Positions 1 to 10,308 of a DNA stretch of 64,000 nucleotides are shown one piece after another (position 1 is the first letter of the stretch; each line of letters begins with the position of its first letter). The position numbers and the translations under genes are program-made. This DNA is from Symsagittifera roscoffensis (lineage: Eukaryota > Xenacoelomorpha > Acoela > Convolutidae). The stretch covers positions 60,939,548 to 61,003,547 of the forward strand of contig NC_087064.1 in NCBI RefSeq assembly GCF_963678635.1. The letters are read 5' to 3'. The notes under the pieces were generated by a model. That model ran no database searches and was not told the origin of the DNA. It was given only the letters and a program-made list of their open reading frames with translations.

Positions 1-1960
1 GACTGGAAGTCAAATATTTTCTTAAATTTGACTTCAGAGAGTCGGTATTCTTCATGGGGCATAAAAGTTTTTTTGTTAAAAACTATTTTTTCGATCGTCG
101 AAAATTGATTAAAAAAAACCACACCAAGCATAAATATTCCGTTTTCTTCAAATAAAAGTAAAACCCTGAGTGTTTCTACTGCCCTGTAACTGGTCTCAAA
201 TAAATTTCGGTATATACAATATTGAAAAACCAAAAATTTTGGACTGCCTGCATCAAACTAATACGACACATTAAAATAGCTTGCATCTGGTTTTTGGAAC
301 AATTTTATAGGCCAGAATAATTTACCATGCATAAACAAATTGCCTTATGGTTTCTAGATGCAATTTTTACAGCGCTAATATACTAGTCCCGAACATGGTA
401 AATCTGGATATTATCAAGACCCTAAAGTTAATTTAAAATTGATATGAAATAAAAAAACTATCTGTGTTTGAAGTCAAGAAGTTATATCTTCAATAGTGTA
501 TAAAACGAACTATGTTAAAAACTTAGGTTTAATTACTGAAGTTGGTGTGAATAGAAAACCAACACAAGCATATATAATGCTTGTTTTTTTCGAAAGTCGG
601 AACAACAAGAATATTTGCATCAAAGATCGTCTTTGAAGGCTTCAACTGTCTTTTTTTGTCCCTGAAAACTTTTTCATTATAGAAATTCATATAGGAAAAA
701 CTCTAATGTTTCGTTTTACCTTTATTTTATCTGCCATTTGGCCGGATCAATTACATCATGAACTTTTTCCCCCTGGAAACGTATTCATATGACTTTTTAA
801 CGCTTGCCTGAGTTCTTTTTGAAATATATTTTTTTAATTGGCCGCTCACGTTTTAATATGACGAATTTGTTTGCGTCTTAGATTTTCCAAAATTTAAATC
901 AAAGTTACCTTCCAGAAAAAGAGAAAATTAGTAATTTTTTTGATCATATTTCTTGTCTTCAGATGATCATTTTTTTTAAAATAGCAAATGAAAAAGTTGA
1001 TTTGTCTGAAAAAAATCTCCATCAATAATTTGCTCTTTTCCTCGAACTTGGAGCAACCAGGCTACTTGTAACAAGCAGATCTCTGGATGTTTATACTGTC
1101 CTATAAAATATGTTTTCTAAGTAAAATTAAGTCTAATAAAGTTTTAGGCCGAAACCATGATTAAAAACTGACTTTTTAAAGATAATCCATCACACCCAAT
1201 GGAAAGTCACAATTTTGAGCTACATTATTTTTCCCTATTTGCTACTCACTAATTAAAAATTGGCGTTTTCACGCTTTTTAGTTGTGGTACATTTTTTCCC
1301 AAATTGAAACATCCTATTTTCCTGAAAACAAAATCTCAGAGGCAAAAATTTCATTTTTTTTTCAAATTTGAGCAATACATTCGTAATTACACAAAATTTA
1401 CGTCAAACTTGCTCGTCAATAGTCGAAATTGGTCTCAATACAACAAACTACACTGAACACACTTAATTCATTTTTTTTTCTTTGGAAATCGGAATAACAA
1501 TCGGTTGAGGAAAACAATTATTTTGTACGTTGCCGGCACTTCTAAGGGTTGACCAATTGCGAATGATAAGCCATAAAATACCATTTGGAATTATATATAT
1601 GGTGATATCAAAGACTGATTGAGTGACGTTATTCATGAGAGTATTGAGAACCTCAAAAACAAGATTTTTACAACAAGTGGTGGTTGTTAAAGATAGGCTC
1701 TACTACTTTGATGATGGTGATAATATAAATTATTTCAATCGCTTTTTCTCGTATACAAGCTCGATTTGCAGACAACAGTTGATTAAACATTTTGGTATTA
1801 TGGTTCGCCATCAGTCAAACAATATATGTTATGAAAGAACATTTATGGAAGAAATCCAGATTATCTGATACTTTCAAAACAAATTATTCAACTATCAAAA
1901 TGATGTGAAACTAAAAAGTAAAGGGTTCGCATTTGATTTGATGAGTGACTGCCCGCATCC
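1..1960. other. AT-rich stretch with no supported gene
   Basis: No coding region can be supported here. An open frame at 1623-1868 starts with GTG and resembles nothing known. Short pieces around 110-165, 555-612 and 1470-1500 resemble the end of the family A repeat (a stretch like TTCGAAAGTCGGAACAACAAG with neighbouring A-rich sequence), so they may be eroded remnants of that element. Confidence 0.5.
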
Positions 1961-1966
1961 AGTTTC

Positions 1967-2158
1967 AATCGTTATTAATCGATTATATTACGATTTTAGT
2001 ACCAGTCTTACTAAAATTGAGAAACAATCGATTTTAATCAATTAAAAATCGATTATAATCTCTCTTTTTAAGATCAAATTTTAATTAATTATAATCGATT
2101 ATTTATTCGTCCATTTTTGATACAATTATAACCAATTATAAATGATTATAACCCATTC
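1967..2158. repeat. Cluster of ~10-bp ATTATAATCG-type repeats (left block)
   Basis: Several imperfect copies of a 10-11 bp AT-rich unit containing AATCGATT or ATTATAATC follow one another. The unit is close to palindromic because ATCGAT reads the same on both strands. The block stops immediately before a family A copy and resumes after it, which suggests the element inserted into the repeat cluster. The origin of the repeat is unknown. Confidence 0.6.
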
Positions 2159-2166
2159 TTTTTTTT

Positions 2167-2691
2167 TGTTCCGACTTTCGATGCGAAAGTAACGGAATAC
2201 TTGTGCTCGGGGTGGGTTTTTTTTTTCTTCAGACAAATTTTGACTTTTTAACTAGCCATTTTTGACAAAGTTTTTTTATATCATTCGAAAAGTATTGTTG
2301 TCCTGAGCTCAAAATTGAAAAAATATTTCACCTGTGATTAATTTTGGTAAAGTTATGGGGGTTTAAGGATTGCCATTATGGCCAATTTGGGACAATTAAC
2401 GCGCGATATATTTCGCGCTATTAACGCGTAAGCGGAGAGTTAATCCGTCTTAGAAATCGTTTCAAATTGGTTTAACCAAGCTTACTCGCCATAATTTATT
2501 TGTTACAAGTAGCGAAATTTATCCTTTTGTGCTTTATATGGCGTGTGGGGAGATGAATTTCATAAAATATTCAAATTTTAGAAAAAAAATTTTCATTTTG
2601 TTTTATTACTCTTAATTTCTTAATGTTATTACTGCTCCATAAACCTTAATAGGCAATCGGAACATTCAGGGTTTCGCCCTGATACGAGCAG
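2167..2691 (+). mobile_element. Family A element, copy A1 (complete-looking)
   Basis: This is a 525-bp repeat with relatives at 6371-6883 (minus), 6944-7217, 7662-7959, 7960-8640 and 8895-9358 (minus). It starts with TGTTCCGAC. Near the end it has the near-inverse ATCGGAACA, two bases before the hairpin CAGGGTTTCGCCCTG (2667-2681), followed by ATACGAGCAG. The middle has a CpG-rich segment built of GCGCTATTAACGCG-like words. No protein is encoded, so it is non-autonomous. Subterminal inverted repeats with a 3' hairpin recall helentron-type Helitrons; this class assignment is inference. Confidence 0.75.
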
Positions 2692-2732
2692 TTTTTTTTT
2701 CAAGTTTCTAATTCATTAGTTTTGCACAAAAT

Positions 2733-2764
2733 TCCATTATAATCGATTATAACTGATTATAATC
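2733..2764. repeat. ATTATAATCG-type repeats (middle block)
   Basis: Three consecutive units (ATTATAATCG, ATTATAACTG, ATTATAATCC) lie just beyond the 3' end of the A1 element. They continue the cluster interrupted at 2158. Confidence 0.6.
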
Positions 2765-3204
2765 CCATTTGTTTGTCTAATTTGTCTTCGAAGTTGCATC
2801 TAATTTGCATAGAATTTATGCTTTTTGTAAGCGTTGGTTCCTATGAAAAATGAGAAAAAGGTTTTCAAAGTTTTCCAATAAATTCAAACTTAGATGTTTA
2901 TTTTTTCATTTCCTCCCCATTAGAGTTGTTTTGTGATGCATATTTTAAGCTTTTTACCACCAAAACATCAGCAAATTGATTTAGTTTCATGATTGATTGG
3001 GAACATTTTTTTTCATCTACCGCGGGAATCTTTCCATTAATATGGACGGATCTCTATGAAAATTTTGTTTCGAGGTAAAACTTTGTGTTCAGATAAACCA
3101 AAGTGTTCAAGAGATCTCCCTTTTTGAGATTTTCTTTTTGACACAAAAATAATAACCCATAAGATATAATTCGAATATAGTTTTGAATTGTTAAAATTTT
3201 GGCA

Positions 3205-3426
3205 AGATAAGATATTATATTCGACTATAACCGACTATAATTGATTCTAAGGGTTTTTTGTAAGAACTATACTCAATTAGAATCGATTATAAAAGATTAT
3301 AATATCTTGGAAAATATCACGATTATAATCAATTGTAATTCCTTTAAACACCTAATTTTGGTAATTATAATCAAATATAATGTCAGAAAATCATCATAAT
3401 AATCCGTTATAATCGATAATTTACGC
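3205..3426. repeat. ATTATAATCG-type repeats (right block)
   Basis: Roughly a dozen degenerate units of the same AT-rich, near-palindromic word are scattered over 220 bp, many at about 10-bp spacing. The AATCGATTATAA variant recurs. No coding potential is seen. Confidence 0.6.
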
Positions 3427-4085
3427 CAAAACTTGAATGCGGGTGGGGTGGTCTATTTTAGAACAGTTTTTCTCGAAATTGAAATAACTGCATCAAAAAG
3501 TGTTTCTGTGATCACAATTACGGATAAAAAGTTGCCAAAATGATAGCAAATTCAATCAACTTCGAGTTTTTGATGTCTCTAAAATTTTATCCTTCCCAGG
3601 ATGTTAAAATTGTGAAAACATATGATTAAATTATTACTCTTTTTCATTAGATTCCTTTAAAAGTACACAGTAAAAAATTCTTGAATCCTATTTTTTTTGT
3701 CAAATGTTTTCCCCATTTTACACTGCAGCAACACTGAACAATCCAAAGACCGCATTTTGAACAAATTTTCTGCGACGCAGGCAAATTAAACAGGCCAACA
3801 ACAAAAAAGCGTACTTAGAATTTTTTTGGAAAATATTGACTAAGAAGTTACTTTTTTTCTTTCTTTAGGTCGGCAGGGGGTCGAAACCCTGAGAGGGGGG
3901 ATAGTCCATTTCTCTTTTTTCCCCATTCCATACGAAATTAAGTTTTTTGCAACTCAAGGCCTTTTCTTGCGTTTCTCGGGTTAAATAGTCAGGAGAATAT
4001 GTGGGGTTTCCTACCAGGAACTTAAGGAGACTTGCCAGGAAGTCTTATATTTATATTTGATAAGTTTTTAAGTTTGCATTGAGAC
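3427..4085. other. AT-rich spacer, nothing recognised
   Basis: No open frame of note and no repeat I can match. A small G-rich spot at 3869-3900 contains GGGGGTCGAAACCCTG, which resembles a tRNA T-arm by chance but has no flanking cloverleaf. Confidence 0.4.
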
Positions 4086-4320
4086 CCACGGCCTAAAACA
4101 CAAAAGTCGTGCGTTCGAGTCCCGCTTCGATCACGGTGTAATTCAGTCACGGGTCCTAGAGTCATCTACTTCCTCAAGTTGGGACCGGCTACGGCAAAAT
4201 GGATGACATTTCTGTCCCCCACGGAAGAAAGGTCAATGGTTCACTCTGATACAAAACCAATTAAGAACCAAACCTGGACATCTTCTGGGTACTTAACCAG
4301 GCTAAGAAACTTTTGAACAA
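4086..4320 (+). mobile_element. Possible tRNA-derived SINE fragment
   Basis: GCGTTCGAGTCCCGC at about 4111-4125 matches the tRNA T-arm / RNA polymerase III box B pattern (GTTCGANTCC). It is followed by a unique-looking, GC-richer body of about 190 bp. A box A is not evident upstream and no full cloverleaf can be drawn, so this is not a functional tRNA gene. A box-B-bearing head joined to an unrelated body is typical of SINEs, but no second copy is present in this window, so the call rests on box B and composition only. Confidence 0.35.
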
Positions 4321-4700
4321 AAACTTTTAAATGATTTCACAATGTTGCACATTCACTTCTTTTCCAAAAAAAACTGCTCAAAAATATTCTTTTTGTCAAT
4401 TAGCTAGTACAGACAAGTTTTCCTGCAAAATAGACAGAAATCAAATTGTTTTAGTGAGTTTTTGAATGGCAAGATAAACTTGTTAAATTAGGCAAAAAAC
4501 AACCCAATTTTTTTCAAAACAGAATCTTTCAAGGCAGAAGATTTCAAGCCATTTGCTCGGTTTTTTAAGTTCAATAGTAAAACTCCAAATGCTTTTTTTG
4601 AGGATCAACATTGTCAAGTTCATTGATTAAACCGTAAAATAACACCTTTTAAGCATATGCATTTTTTTTTGTTATACATGAGTCAAAACTATACGCAATA

Positions 4701-5206
4701 TTTAATGCAGAATAGTACGAACAAGATGTTTAAAAACATTGTATAATGCACTCCTGATCAAAGACACATCAATTTTTAGAAGTAAAAAATACAAACAAGG
4801 GGCTATTGTTTTTTGCTACTATAGGCTGGCGGGAGGCTATTATCATAGCTAGGGTCTTTATGTTTTATCCCGTTGGACCGGTCTGCTCGGTCCTGAACCT
4901 CCGGATTTTTCCGACTGTTAGTTTCCGATTCCGGAAACTTTTGTAATATATTTTAATGCAGAATAGTACGAACAAGATGTTTAAAAACATTGTATAATGC
5001 ACTCCTGATCAAAGACACATCAATTTTTAGAAGTAAAAGTTACAAACAAGGGGCTATTGTTTTTTGCTACTATAGGCTGGCGGGAGGCTATTATCATAGC
5101 TATGGTCTTTATGTTTTATCCCGTTGGACCGGTCTGCTCGGTCCTGAACCTCCGGATTTTTCCGACTGTTAGTTTCCGATTCCGGAAACTTTTGTAATAT
5201 ATTTTA
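4701..5206. repeat. 251-bp tandem duplication (two units)
   Basis: Units 4701-4951 and 4952-5202 are nearly identical; by eye only a few substitutions separate them (for example near 4788/5039 and 4851/5102). Each ends with an inverted repeat, AGTTTCCG then CGGAAACT, and contains a GC-rich segment around GGACCGGTCTGCTCGGTCC. The near identity means the duplication is recent or is being homogenised. One unit has an open frame (4990-5172) that the other interrupts with TAG, so coding is not supported. Confidence 0.85.
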
Positions 5207-5443
5207 ACAGCATATTTTGCATCATTTTTGGATGAACCATACAACTCTTAATGAATTACCGGTGAATCTCCAATTAATAATTCAATCGATTAAAAAATTT
5301 ATCAAAATCTTTGAATCATGTTAACTATCCCCCTCCCCCCCCCCTATGGTACCTTGTAATTAATCAAGAATCTCCACCCCTAAAAAAACACATTTAATTT
5401 ATGCTCAATTGGATTGGTTTTGTATTCTTAGAAATGTGTTCTG

Positions 5444-5494
5444 TCGCATTCCTATTGGTTGACGTTATTTCAATTCGCATTCCTATTGGTTGAC
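5444..5494. repeat. Direct repeat carrying an ATTGG (CCAAT) box
   Basis: The 20-bp word TCGCATTCCTATTGGTTGAC occurs at 5444-5463 and again at 5475-5494 (period 31). Related words (CATTCTGATTGGTCGA) precede the palindromes at 34.3 and 35.9 kb, so the pairing of this word with a downstream palindrome recurs. Confidence 0.7.
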
Positions 5495-5523
5495 TTTATT
5501 TTAATAAATTTCATCCAAACCTT

Positions 5524-5566
5524 GTTAACTATTTCCCCCCTATTGCAATAGGGGGAAAATGGTTAA
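5524..5566. repeat. 43-bp palindrome with C-block and G-block
   Basis: The left half, GTTAACTATTTCCCCCC, and right half, GGGGGAAAATGGTTAAC, are joined by TATTGCAATA, giving an almost perfect inverted repeat. A half-site with the same left arm followed by a C-run lies at about 5319-5345. The same architecture recurs at 34302-34348 and 35858-35904. Confidence 0.8.
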
Positions 5567-6370
5567 CATGATCCCGATTTTTTAATGATTGCAGAAATTA
5601 ACATGGCTGGCAAAACCTTGGATAGATTTCGATTCTGTTATTGACCCAAATCTAAAAGTTGTCCTTCAAATGTATCAATTTAGGCTAATTTCTGAGAATT
5701 CTAAATTTTTCCATCTGATTCTATTTATGGGTGAAGTGTTCACGGTTCATTCCAAATTTTTGATGTGTTCAGTAAACTACATTTTTGGTAATTTTTGAGA
5801 TCATTAAGTCAAATTACGTGACAGTAATTTGAGCTAAATCCGTATGTTGAGTAAGAAAAAACCATTTTTTGAGCTAGACCCCTAAATTTATTGAAAAAAA
5901 CTCACAAAAGATGTGTCAATAAATTAATTTTTTTTTTGCACTTTTTATGTTCCGTAAAACAAAAATGTAGAGTGCGCAGTTGTAAACTCTGTTGTAAGCC
6001 TACTGTTTTGTTTCTTAATTTCTGAATTCCGATGAATTTATCAGTTTTAAATTATTTTGAACACTCAGTACAAGATTTTCTCTAAAAACATTACAGTGAT
6101 TTTGACAAGCTACTGCATAAGAGCTTCTGATTAACTCCTGGCATATCAAATGCAGTTCAATAGAGTCATTCTTCTGAATGGGTTGTTATTATTCGTGTCT
6201 TATATGTGGTTGCACACAAAACTTGAATCAGCCCCTAATTAAATTATTCCAGAATAATGCCAATTTAGCAATTTTTAAATTACCAAAAATGAAGGCTGGA
6301 AAAATGTTTTTTTTTTTCGTTTGAACTTAGAGAATTATTGCCAATTTGGCCAACATTGGCCTAATTAGAA
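5567..6370. other. AT-rich spacer, nothing recognised
   Basis: A 69-codon open frame at 5589-5798 has no recognisable motif and low-complexity composition. No RNA gene or repeat was identified. Confidence 0.4.
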
Positions 6371-6883
6371 ACAAGACTGCTCGTATTAGGGCTTAGCCCT
6401 GATTGTTTCGACTGCCTTTTAAGGTTTATGGAGCAGTAATAACATTTAAAAAAATCAAATGTTCTAAAATAAAATTTAAATCTTTTTTTCTAACACTTGA
6501 AATTTTTTTAATGAAAAGCATCCCCCCACGCGCCATACAAAAAACAAAATGATAGATTTCGCTGCTTGTAATAAATCAAAGCTTCTCTCAACCAATTTGG
6601 AACGATTTTTAAGACAGATTAAATCTCTGCGTACGCATAAATATATCGCAAGTTAATTGTCCCAAATTGGCCAAAATGGCAATCTTTAAACCGCCATAAC
6701 TTTACAAAAAATGATCACAAGTGTAATATCTTTTCAAATTTAAGCTCAGGACAACAATAGTTTTGAATGATATAAAAACACTTCCATCAAAAATGGCTAG
6801 TTAAAAAGTCGAAGTTTGTCTGAAGAAAAAAAAACCCACCCGAGCACAAATATTCCGTTACTTTCGTATCAAAAGTCGGAACA
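6371..6883 (-). mobile_element. Family A element, copy A2
   Basis: A near full-length copy in reverse orientation. In element orientation it begins TTGTTCCGACTTTTG (complement of 6868-6883) and ends with the hairpin AGGGCTAAGCCCT (complement of 6388-6400) and ACGAGCAGTCTTGT. It abuts copy A3 directly, an arrangement suggesting insertion of one copy next to or into another. No coding sequence. Confidence 0.75.
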
Positions 6884-6943
6884 ATAATGATGAGTGCGAC
6901 ATATTCTGAAGATTTCTATTTGCGACCAGACTTTTTGTTTCGA

Positions 6944-7217
6944 CTTTCCAAATTGGTGCAAGGAAGTGATATGCCATAAAGGATTTGTTAATAGGAGCAA
7001 AATCGATCGCTGTGTACTTATTATGACGTGTGGGGGGATATTTTTACAAAAAATCTCAATTTTTTTAGAAAAAAATTTCTAAATTTTATTTTTTTTACTT
7101 TAAAATTTTAAGAGTAGACCTTTTTTTAGACCTTAAGAGGCGGTCGGAACTTTTTAAAATAGACCTTAAGAGGCGGTCGGAACATTCAGGGCTTCGCCCT
7201 GATACGAGCAGTCTTGT
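6944..7217 (+). mobile_element. Family A element, copy A3 (3' half only)
   Basis: It corresponds to the distal half of A1, from the CAAATTGGT segment to the hairpin CAGGGCTTCGCCCTG at 7187-7201 and the terminal ACGAGCAGTCTTGTT. A 23-bp word (AGACCTTAAGAGGCGGTCGG plus AAC) is repeated with a 33-bp period at 7128-7183, a local slippage duplication. The proximal half is missing. Confidence 0.7.
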
Positions 7218-7661
7218 TCTACATTTGCGATTAGCATAAAATTTTGAAACATGAAATGTATCGACTAGCTTAGTTTTTGGGTGAACCGTACAATATCCTC
7301 TCCAAGTCGATTTAGGGGTGAGAACATATGGAGTTTTCAGGAAATAATTTTGAGTATGGCATAAATTTTTACAAAATCAACAACTTTAATCGAGAAGATT
7401 GATTAAAAATAAATTAATGGAGGTCATTAATATCATTCAAATGCAATCCTACAAAAACTTTGTGAGAACCAATTTTGTTTGTGCGTTTTGCTTCAAATGC
7501 GGCCCATATGAACATCCTCAACCCCATATCGACCCAGTGACTTTTCACTCCCCCAACAAAAAAAAACGATTTTAACAATTTATTGGATAACAATGCAAAA
7601 AAGTTCGATGACAACCGAGTATTATTCATGAAAGTTTTAGCCGGCCGATAATAATTCAAGT

Positions 7662-7959
7662 TGTTGTCCCGAATTTTAAAGAAAGTGACAGAATTTTTGT
7701 GCTCGGGGTGGTTTTTTCTTAAGACAAATTTCGACGTTTTAATTTTTGCATTTTTTGATGGATTTTTCTTGGATCAATCAAAAATACTGTTTTCCGGAGC
7801 TCAAAATTAAAAAGATATTTCATCTTGGATCGCTTTTTGCAAAACTTAACACGTGTCTACTCGTGTGTCAATCTCTGACAACTAAACCGCGATAAATTTT
7901 GCGCTATTAACGTGTAAGCCACGATATAATTGGTCAAAAACTTACTCATTTTAATTTAT
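7662..7959 (+). mobile_element. Family A element, copy A4 (5' part, interrupted by A5)
   Basis: It aligns with the first ~300 bp of A1 (TTGTGCTCGGGGTGG, then the CTCAAAATT segment). It stops at AATTTAT exactly where copy A5 begins. The most economical reading is that A5 inserted into A4 and the distal part of A4 was lost. Confidence 0.65.
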
Positions 7960-8183
7960 TGTTCCGACTTTCGTAACAAAAGTTAAGCTCGGGGTTTATG
8001 CTCGGGGTGGGATTTTTTTCTTCAGACAAATTTCGCCTTTATAACTAGCCATTTTTGACGGAATTTTCATCAATATCATTCGAAAGTTATTTTGTTCTGA
8101 GCTTAAAATTGAAAAGATAGTTCACCTGTGATCTTTTTTTGCAAAGTTACGGGGTTTAAAGATCGCCATTTTGGCCAATTTGG

Positions 8184-8290
8184 GACAATTACGCGCGAGA
8201 CATTTGGCGCGAGACAATTACGCGCGAGACAATTACGCGCGAGACATTTACGCGCGAGACAATTACGCGCAAGACAATTACTCGCGAGAC
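8184..8290. repeat. 15-bp CpG-rich tandem array in copy A5
   Basis: About seven units of GACAATTACGCGCGA with few changes; one 14-bp variant is GACATTTGGCGCGA at 8199-8212. On the minus strand this reads as a five-residue amino-acid repeat (CLARN), which is a by-product of the 15-bp period and not evidence for a protein. Confidence 0.85.
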
Positions 8291-8331
8291 AATAAGATCG
8301 CATTCTCGCTTACGCGTTAATAGCGTAAATT

Positions 8332-8383
8332 TCGCTTACGCGTTAATAGTGCCAGACATTTGGCGCTATTAACGCGTAAGCGA
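8332..8383. repeat. Inverted repeat with 22-bp arms in copy A5
   Basis: The left arm starts TCGCTTACGCGTTAATAG at 8332 and the right arm ends CTATTAACGCGTAAGCGA at 8383. The arms differ at one position and are separated by about 8 bp. A third copy of the arm lies at 8305-8324. It could extrude as a stable hairpin. Confidence 0.85.
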
Positions 8384-8894
8384 GATTTAATCCGTCTGAG
8401 AAATTGTTCCAAATTGGTTTGAGGAAGATTAAATGTCATAATTGATTTGTTAATAGGAGCAAAATCTATCAATTTGTACTTAATACGGCGTGTGGGGGAT
8501 GTTTTCACAAAAGAAAAAAATCTCAAGTTAAAAAAAAAGAATAATTTTTTTACATTCAAATTTTTCATTTTATTGCTGCTCCATAGACCTTAAAATGCAG
8601 TCGGAACAATCAGGGCTCTGCCCTGATACGAGCAGTCTTGATTCTTTTTTTATAGAAAATAACGAATTCTGATTGGTTAACAGTTTGCATCGTTCAATTT
8701 CTAAAAAAAAAAAAAAGCAGGTGAGCTTTATCCCTGATATGAGAGGAGAGATTGTAGACTTGATCCCGAAATGCATATTTTATACTTTATCAATTATCAG
8801 AGTTAATACATGCATGGGGAGGACATTATGGTAGGTAACTTAGGGGCGAGATCTTAGTTTTTATAGCTATTTTTCTTAGAACTAAAAACAAGAA

Positions 8895-9358
8895 CAACAA
8901 GAATGCTCGTATCAGGTCGAAGCCCTGAATGTTCCAACTACCCTTTGAGGTCAATGGACAAATTTTACTTTAGAAGTTTTTTTTTTCAGATTAAAAATTA
9001 TTGAAAAAACTAACAAAAAAGACTATTAGCAAAAATTATTGCTCCAACACGCAATGTAAAATAAAAAGTGATACTTTGAGCAAATAGGGAAGAATTAAAG
9101 AGACCAAAATGCTTGCCTCAATTCACCTCAGAAAAATTTCTAGGACGGATTAAATCTGCGCTCGCGCGGTAATAGCACAAATTATATCGCGAGTGAATTG
9201 TCCCAAATTGGCAAACTTTAAACCCCCATAGTTTTACAAAAAAAAGATCACAGGTGAAATATCTATTCAAGTTTGAGCTCAAGAAAACCCAATTCTTCGG
9301 CTGATATAAAAGAATTCCATCAAAAAAGGCCAGTTAAAAAGTAAAACTTCGGCTGGTA
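8895..9358 (-). mobile_element. Family A element, copy A6 (5' end missing)
   Basis: A reverse-orientation copy. In element orientation the 3' end has GTTGGAACATTCAGGGCTTC followed by GACCTGATACGAGCA. One base of the hairpin stem is changed. The proximal end fades near 9345-9358, where the TGTTCCGAC terminus is no longer visible. Confidence 0.65.
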
Positions 9359-10308
9359 AAACGTCGATCTTTTTTATGTTGACTAAATTGATTTTCCAAT
9401 TCAAAGCACTATGAAGACCCTGTTTTGTGTTTTAGAAACTTTTTAGAAATTTTTTGGAAAATGTTGACGTGGTTTTTGGCGGCTTTTTGGCGTGTACTCC
9501 CCTCTCAAAATTTGTAAATATTGGCGCCTAAGGTGCCTTTAGAAAGTTTTTAGGATGCTTTACCGAAAAATAGATGCCTTAAATTAGTACAAATGGGGAT
9601 TCTTTGGATCGAATCCCTGAATGGAGGCATCTGCTACCACCTCCCTCCCAACCACTTCCTGAATCCACAGGTGCTTGAACCCAACACTGATCGACGTTAA
9701 TTGCGAAAAAATTGATTTACATGATGTATGTTTTTTTTGTGTGTAATTTTTTTTAATTTTGACTATAAGTGAAATTTGTGTTTCGTTTTTTTTATACTAG
9801 TCGATACAATTTTCAACTTAAAACTTTTATGCTCGTCGACTTTATGCTACACGACCCCCCACCCTTTCTATTAGTACGTAATGTACAATCGAGTTCAGAA
9901 TTTTTTCCAAACTGAATCTAAATTTTTTTCAGGCCCTGCCTACAAAACCGTTCGAACATTCAATACACTCTTACAGTTGAATAGTATTACAAAGATTTTT
10001 ATTCAGAAACCATTGTTTGTTATCTTTTTAGTTCAAACAACTAGCATGTTGATGCTTTCACTCGTCGAGCAGTTTCTTAGTCAAGTTTTTTTCAACGCAT
10101 TGTCAATCAATAATTTCAAATTTGAAGCTACACTAATCAAGCGTATCAAAAAATAAATGATAAAAAAATCGAATTATTTTGATGCATTTGATTCGATGCA
10201 CTGGGGAAAGAAATATCGTAAATCAATTTCTCCGAGGTAGTGGATTGAGAAACTAAATGACCCTGGAGACCCCGTCATTTGTTTATTTTTGGCGCCTATC
10301 TGTTTATT
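9359..10308. other. AT-rich spacer, no supported gene
   Basis: A 91-codon frame at 9881-10156 begins with ATG, and TTTTTTTCAG at 9925-9934, inside it, looks like a splice acceptor. Its composition is low-complexity and it matches no family I recognise. A short perfect hairpin (GGGATTC/GAATCCC) lies at about 9597-9618. Confidence 0.35.

Larger units (their letters stand above)
7960..8640 (+). mobile_element. Family A element, copy A5 (with internal tandem array)
   Basis: It starts TGTTCCGACTTTCG and ends AGTCGGAACA, then the hairpin CAGGGCTCTGCCCTG (8611-8625), then ATACGAGCAGTCTTG. It is longer than A1 because the central CpG-rich segment has expanded into a 15-bp tandem array (8184-8290) and a large inverted repeat (8332-8383). 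Central tandem repeats of variable length are known in helentron-type non-autonomous elements. No protein is encoded. Confidence 0.75.

Noticed and set aside
4086-4160. Functional tRNA gene
   Set aside because: Only a T-arm is convincing; no D-arm, anticodon arm or acceptor stem can be drawn.
8103-8303. Protein with CLARN repeats
   Set aside because: The five-residue period is the 15-bp DNA array read in one frame; no start context or domain.
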